Assembly (NCBI GenBank): GCA_026874595.1
Contig: CM049322.1
Coordinates: 33,622,340 to 33,686,339 of the forward strand
Direction of reading: 5' to 3'
Length of the DNA: 64,000 nucleotides
Source of the DNA: Sipunculus nudus
Lineage: Eukaryota > Annelida > Sipuncula > Golfingiida > Sipunculidae
This document shows positions 58,801-64,000 of the stretch, piece after piece. Made by a program: the position numbers and the translations under genes. The notes below the pieces were generated by a model. The model was not told where the DNA came from and searched no databases. It saw nothing but the letters and a program-made list of their open reading frames with translations. Position 1 is the stretch's first letter; every line of letters begins with the position of its first letter.

Positions 58801-59690
58801 TCTATACACTTCTAACGCACCAATCTAATATTGGAGACCATGTTACAGATTACATAACTCCAGTTATAAAAACACAGGTACCTTGAAATTATTATAACAT
58901 TACATTTATTATTTATAATTCCCCGTGCGTATATGGTTGTGGGAAAAGAAAAAAAAAGAGAAACAACCTGTCATATTCTCATATTCAAACAAAAACATAT
59001 CTTTTTATACATTTGTTGAAGCAAAGTTCCGAGAGGTGTGAGTGAAAAACAATGCTCAACAACTTTCTATGAACTTCTCTTTATACTTAATTGCATAAAA
59101 ATAAATGACATAAATACATACGGTAACCCCCGTTGGATCTAAATGGTTGTACCAGCATTAGAAAAGATAAAGCGATAACGGGGATAAGTTATGTACTGCA
59201 TTTAAATGAATAATCATATAACCACTCTTTGGTTGGTCCTGTCTCTATATATGTAATTTATTTTTATTTTTAGCAGATGAAAGTGGCTATAATTTGGTCT
59301 TTGTTGTTAACTGCAGGAAATGTTTACTCAATGCATGCATTTCTGTAGAAGTATATTTGATTATATCAGACAAACAAACCCGTATTCGGATTCATCATGA
59401 ACTTGTTGTTTCGCTGGATGGAACTTTACATGTGTAGAGTAAATATCCTTGATTTAAACATCATTGTTCTCCAACACCCACAATAGCGTCACGCCGCCTC
59501 GATTTTTTTTCTCACCGCCAAGCGAAAAAGTTACAACAATCTCTTTAATCAGTCAAAGGGTTTTATCTAAAATCAGTTGCAGTCCAAAGAAACAGCCCAA
59601 CACACGTTCCCCTGGCTATGCATCGTAATATAATATCCAATCACAGCCTTTAATGGCTCTCTCTTTAGTCACCTTTGGATACGTTCATCA
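54165..59690. repeat. Block D copy 2
   Basis: Collinear with 23540-27278. It carries TA tracts at 55806-55859 and near 56271-56320, and a 1.5-kb stretch (56255-57815) absent from copy 1. The region after 59500 also forms the outer part of the terminal inverted repeat. Confidence 0.85.
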
Positions 59691-60806
59691 AAAAGTTTAA
59701 TTTTAATAGGAATTCTCTTATTTATATTCGAGCCAGAACATACTGTGAACTCACGGACCCGCCGTTTGTTGAAACATGCTTTTGCCGGGGCCTTGCCATT
59801 TATTACATTTAAAATACTATACGCTTATACAATAGGTCGATGAGTGAGCGATAAAAGAAGTTTTGCTATTTTCTAGCCAACCTACTTACAGTACTGTGCA
59901 CAGGTTAATCATATAACCTAATATGGCATTAAAGATCTGTTTCAATGTGATAATTGTTCAACCTCAAAAAATTAATACAGGCGTCTATGATAAGATTGTG
60001 CATAGTTAATGGTATATTTCTATATCATATATGTATAACTTGCAGATTTCAATATGTAATAATTTACAAAGGAATAAGCAATATATGATATCCCTGTTGA
60101 ATCTATATGAGTGTTCATAACATGAAACTAAAGACTTGTATCAACTACAAATTCAAATATCTTAATTTGATCTTTATGGAAATTCATAAATTGAGGGCTT
60201 TTGTTGAGTTTTTTTTTCACATTTGTATATATAAATATATATATATATATATATACACATATATATAGTTACTGTGGTATAAAATAGTGTAAATGGCGTA
60301 GGATTTTCCCAATGAAATAAGATCTTTAAAAAGTATTTGCGTCCGTTGTTATAAAATAATCATTCACCACACATTTCTGAATAATTAATTACAAATTCCG
60401 TATCAATCCTTTGTAAAAGTACCAGAAACGTTGAGCCGTCCTCACTACCCACTCTGTCAGAAATTCGACAGAAGAACACTAAATATATCCATGTTCATAT
60501 ATTTCATGGGGTTTCGATGCGCAACGCTTCAAGAAATGTACCAAACGTAATATTTAAAAAAAGCGATTTGTTTAAATGTTATGGTCTAAATTTTGGAAGC
60601 GGAACCCTTGCTCATGATACGTTATATCGAGTGCAGTAATCGGTTAAAAAGACTAGAGGGCTTGTTTTTGCAGAAACTTAATCGGTCAATAACCAAAACC
60701 AATTGAAGCAGATATGGCATTTTGATAATAATATAATAAAGAAAACTTATGGTATGTGTAATACTGGAAAAGAATCAATGACAGCATCATTTATGTCGAC
60801 AGCAAG
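59510..60806 (+). repeat. Left arm of a large inverted repeat
   Basis: The reverse complement of 62672-64000 matches this arm over about 1.3 kb. Differences are scattered substitutions, indels and a shorter TA tract (60230-60262 against 63211-63270). It starts inside block D copy 2. The arm contains an in-frame relative of the 62610-62960 ORF, but with two stop codons. Confidence 0.92.
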
Positions 60807-61069
60807 ACACACAGAGAAAACCCTTTCATTTCAAAATTATCTTTCATCAAGAGAACTTCGAACAATCTGTATGTAAAGTTTAGTTTTGGTTGGTAAATGT
60901 ATACCTTGGCCAACAAATGTATAGGAAGCTAAACAATTCTGAACTAATCGCTCGTGCACACACGCAGATACACACACTAAAGGCTAACGGTAATGACGGA
61001 GACCAGCATATAAGTTAAAAGTGTCTTAAATGCGTTTAACCTGACTGATTAAAAATATTCTACTCTTAA

Positions 61070-61425
61070 CAGTAAAATCACGAGATCTGGTAGGAACCTC
61101 GGAGCGCCCTTACAATCCGCTTCACTCTGGACTTCGATACCCAGACTACCGGTACTTCTGTGGTGGACTGGTGCGACCTCAGTCCTTGTTTATTCACTGC
61201 CCGGACCAGCCATATCTTGATTCGTCTAGTCACTGACGAATCACTCTCTCTCACCGGCCACACCTGAGCGCCCTCCCTCGGCCTCGTTGACGAGCCCTGC
61301 GTCGACCGTGCGGTTCTTTCGGGATGTCCGCTGCTCCATCATCTGAACATGTAGTACACTCTTTCACCCCTGCGCTTTCGGCCTCGCCGATGTGGTCTCA
61401 CACGGGGTAAAAAAGCTAACAAGAA
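61070..61425 (-). repeat. GC-rich dispersed repeat, copy 2 (inverted)
   Basis: The reverse complement matches 14060-14460. It lies in the spacer of the large inverted repeat. A 61-codon minus-strand frame (61078-61263) is not conserved in the other copy. Confidence 0.75.
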
Positions 61426-61429
61426 GTAA

Positions 61430-62610
61430 AATACTTATAACATCTATGGCGATGTCAAGTACCACGGCACGTATGCCATGAGAGCCTACTGGCTAGAAAG
61501 GTTCCTACTCCGGGAACAGTTACCTCCTACCCCTGACAGTAAGTAAGTCACAGTACGTGGCAGCTTTAACAAGTTTTGCGATACCTCGCATATTGATATC
61601 AAGAAAGCCCCGTATTTACCTCATAATAATAATTCCTGCATGGAGAGGATGTTACCGATTGAACGGAAGCCCCCTTTAAACTGTCCAGTAAACAAGTTTA
61701 GCTGCTTTGCAATACATTTCCATAAAAAAATAGTTGCCTCTCATCTATACAGTGCACTGGCGATAATGAATACGTTACTCCACGTAAAATCGGGCTGAAC
61801 ATTTTTTAATAGTCTTTAGCGAGCCCTTCTTTAAAGGTCTACTTTAAGTTTTCACAATCTGTGTTCATACTGTGAGGTAAGACTATGTATCTAGAGTAAC
61901 ATTTCCAACAGTGTCAAGTGAGAACATCTTACGGGTCTTCATAACAAACCTTTTGGATGACACTCGATCTTCTTCCGCTTGCAATCAATTCAGGTTGGTT
62001 GTTGTGGAAAGAGTGGGCCTAACCCAGCCTTGCCAGTCTATTTATGCTTGACCCTGGTGATAGGTACTGAATATTCATAAGATATAGGAAAACAATGTGT
62101 GACTAATACGAAAAGTGGTCGGTAGCCCTATGAATATCCATTAACTTCGACACGCAAGATAAACCATTTATACACGTGTCGTATTCCTTCATCTTTGGAT
62201 TGGCGACCTCTAACTTCTGACCTTAGCGTTTGGTCTCAGGTGTTAAACAATAGTCTATGCTTACATGCGGAGGCGGCCGAATTGCAATAAGCGCTCACTC
62301 ACCTTGAAAGGCAAAGAGGCTAGTGACAGTTCATCCACACTTCAGTCCATTTTTTCTGGTGGGAAATTTATGACACGTCTTATAATCTTAGTTGAAGCTG
62401 ACATGTAAGTGCAGTCACTCTAACCTAATACGCCCCTCACAACCTACACATGAACTCTCAAAGCCTTGTATCGCTTTAGTTGCATTATATTAAATTCTGG
62501 TTAACATCTGTATCGATGTCATTTTTAAATATTTGCAAAGATCAGGTCCATGTAGCTGTGATGGTAGACACATCTTCCCCCACAGGAGGAAGGAGATTAT
62601 ATATAACCCT
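61430..62610. other. Palindrome spacer, no gene seen
   Basis: Single-copy within the window. Open frames near 62480-62730 are partly the reverse of the minus-strand ORF in the right arm. Nothing else is recognisable. Confidence 0.4.
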
Positions 62611-62960
62611 TATGCCTCCCCATATACCTCGACTAACAAAGATTTGTTCTTTTCACACATAGAATTATTTCTTGCTGTCGACATAAATGATGCTGTCATT
62701 GATTCTTTTCCAGTATTACACATACCATAAGTTTTCTTTATTAGATTATTATCAAAATGCCATATCTGCTTCAATTGGTTTTGGTTATTGACTGATTTAG
62801 TTTCTGCAAAAACAAGCCATCTAGTCTTTTTAACTGAGTACTGCACTCGATATAACGTATCATGAGCAAGGGTTTCGCTTCCAAAATTTAGACCATAACA
62901 TTTAAACAAATCGCTTTTTTTAAATATTACGTTTGGTACATTTCTTGAAGCGTTGCGCAT
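62610..62960 (-). CDS. Hypothetical ORF in the palindrome arm, 116 residues or more
   Basis: Starts MRNASRNVPNVIFKKSDLF and contains YGLNFGSETLAHDTLYRVQY and WHFDNNLIKKTYGMCNTG. The frame stays open upstream of the ATG for some 40 codons (LPTLSEIRQKNTKYIHVHIF), so it could be part of a longer coding unit. The left arm has the same frame with stops after YRVQ and FAET. No family is recognised. It may be a fragment of a mobile element. Confidence 0.35.
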   Translation of the reverse strand: MRNASRNVPNVIFKKSDLFKCYGLNFGSETLAHDTLYRVQYSVKKTRWLVFAETKSVNNQNQLKQIWHFDNNLIKKTYGMCNTGKESMTASFMSTARNNSMCEKNKSLLVEVYGEA

Positions 62961-63213
62961 CGAAACCCCATGAAATATATGAACATGGATATATTTAGTG
63001 TTCTTCTGTCGAATTTCTGACAGAGTGGGTAGTGAGGACGGCTCAACGTTTCTTGTTCTTTTACAAAGGATTGATACGGAATTTGTAATTAATTATTCAG
63101 AAATGTGTGGTGAATGATTATTTTATAACAACGGACGCAAATACTTTTTAAAGATCTTATTTCATTGGGAAAATCCTACGCTATTTACACTATTTTATAC
63201 CAAAGTAACTATA

Positions 63214-63271
<58 letters not shown>

Positions 63272-64000
63272 ACAAATGGGGAAAAAAAACTCAACAAAAG
63301 CCCTCAATTTATGATTCTCCATAAAGATCAAATTAAGATATTTGAATTTGTAGTTGATACAAGTCTTTAGTTTCATGTTATAAACACTCATATAGATTCA
63401 ACAGGGATATCATGTATTGCTTAGTCCTTTGTATATTATTGCATATTGCATATTGAAATTTGCAAGTTATACATATATGATATAGAAATATACCATTAAC
63501 TATGCACAATCTTATCATAAACGCCTTTATTAATTTTTTGAGGTTGAACAATTATCACATTGAAACAGATCTTTAATGCCATATTAGGTTATATGATTAA
63601 CCTGTGCACAGTACTGTGAGTAGGTTGGCTAGAAAGAAGCAAAACTTCTTTTATCGCTCACTCATCGACCTATTGTATAAGCGTATAGTATTTTAAATGT
63701 AATAAATTGCAAGGCCCCGGCAAAAGCATGTTTCAACAAACGGCGGGTCCGTGAGTTCACAGTATGTTCTGGCTCGAATATAAATAAGAGAATTCCTATT
63801 AAAATTAAACTTTTTGATGAACGTATCCAAAGGTGACTAAAAAGAGAGCCATTAAAGGCTGTGATTGGATATTATATTACGATGCATAGCCAGGGGAACG
63901 TGTGTTGGTCTGTTTCTTTGGACTGCAACTGATTTTAGATAAAAGCCTTTGACTGATTAAAGAGATGGTTGTAACTTTTCCGCTTGGCGGTGAGAAAAAA
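62672..64000 (-). repeat. Right arm of a large inverted repeat (runs off the window)
   Basis: Inverted counterpart of 59510-60806. It still matches block D sequence at the last base (CTTGGCGGTGAGAAAAAA), so the arm probably continues beyond the window. The spacer between the arms is about 1.87 kb. Confidence 0.92.

Overview
The window is AT-rich animal nuclear DNA, most likely from a bivalve mollusc (inference). The reasons are intron-split C-type lectin genes, degenerate LINE and LTR retrotransposons, many TA microsatellites, and pearl-like repeats that join a GTCC/GACA microsatellite to tandem monomers of about 145-157 bp. There are no operons and nothing prokaryotic; exons are short with GT/AG borders.

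The functional core is a pair of paralogous minus-strand genes about 41 kb apart. CTLR1 (4433-6826) and CTLR2 (44989-48233) each have a signal-peptide exon and two C-type-lectin-like domains (CTLDs), each split over two exons. Five matching exons have identical lengths (61, 225, 99, 240, 210 bp) and all junctions are phase 1. CTLR2 continues in phase into a transmembrane exon and a cytoplasmic tail with YNDM, YDEV, YADI and YAEI motifs, the last on its own 42-bp exon. It looks like an immune-type lectin receptor. CTLR1 instead shows a possible Ser/Thr-rich exon; any membrane part would lie beyond a dead LINE at the left edge.

Around these genes the window is a mosaic of diverged segmental duplications. 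Block B is 16.44-20.05 and 27.29-29.40 kb. Block C is 20.1-23.0 and 32.0-34.7 plus 41.5-43.0. Block D is 23.5-27.3 and 54.2-59.7. Block E is the lectin genes with 5' flank, and block F is 10.45 and 53.4 kb. Comparing copies reveals insertions: a SINE-like insert at 21.77 kb, and a dead Ty3/gypsy element at 34.97-41.34 kb whose pol order is integrase before reverse transcriptase, as in Gmr1-type elements.

Repeats dominate the rest. Three pearl-like arrays carry nuclear-receptor-type half sites: direct repeats at 12.2-13.6 kb, and inverted AGGTCA-n3-TGACCT palindromes at about 156-bp spacing at 16.9-19.4 and 27.8-29.1 kb. A 1.3-kb inverted repeat (59.51-60.81 and 62.67-64.00) closes the window. 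A candidate 60-residue secreted peptide gene lies at 51.7 kb. No tRNA, rRNA, CRISPR or bacterial regulatory features were recognised.
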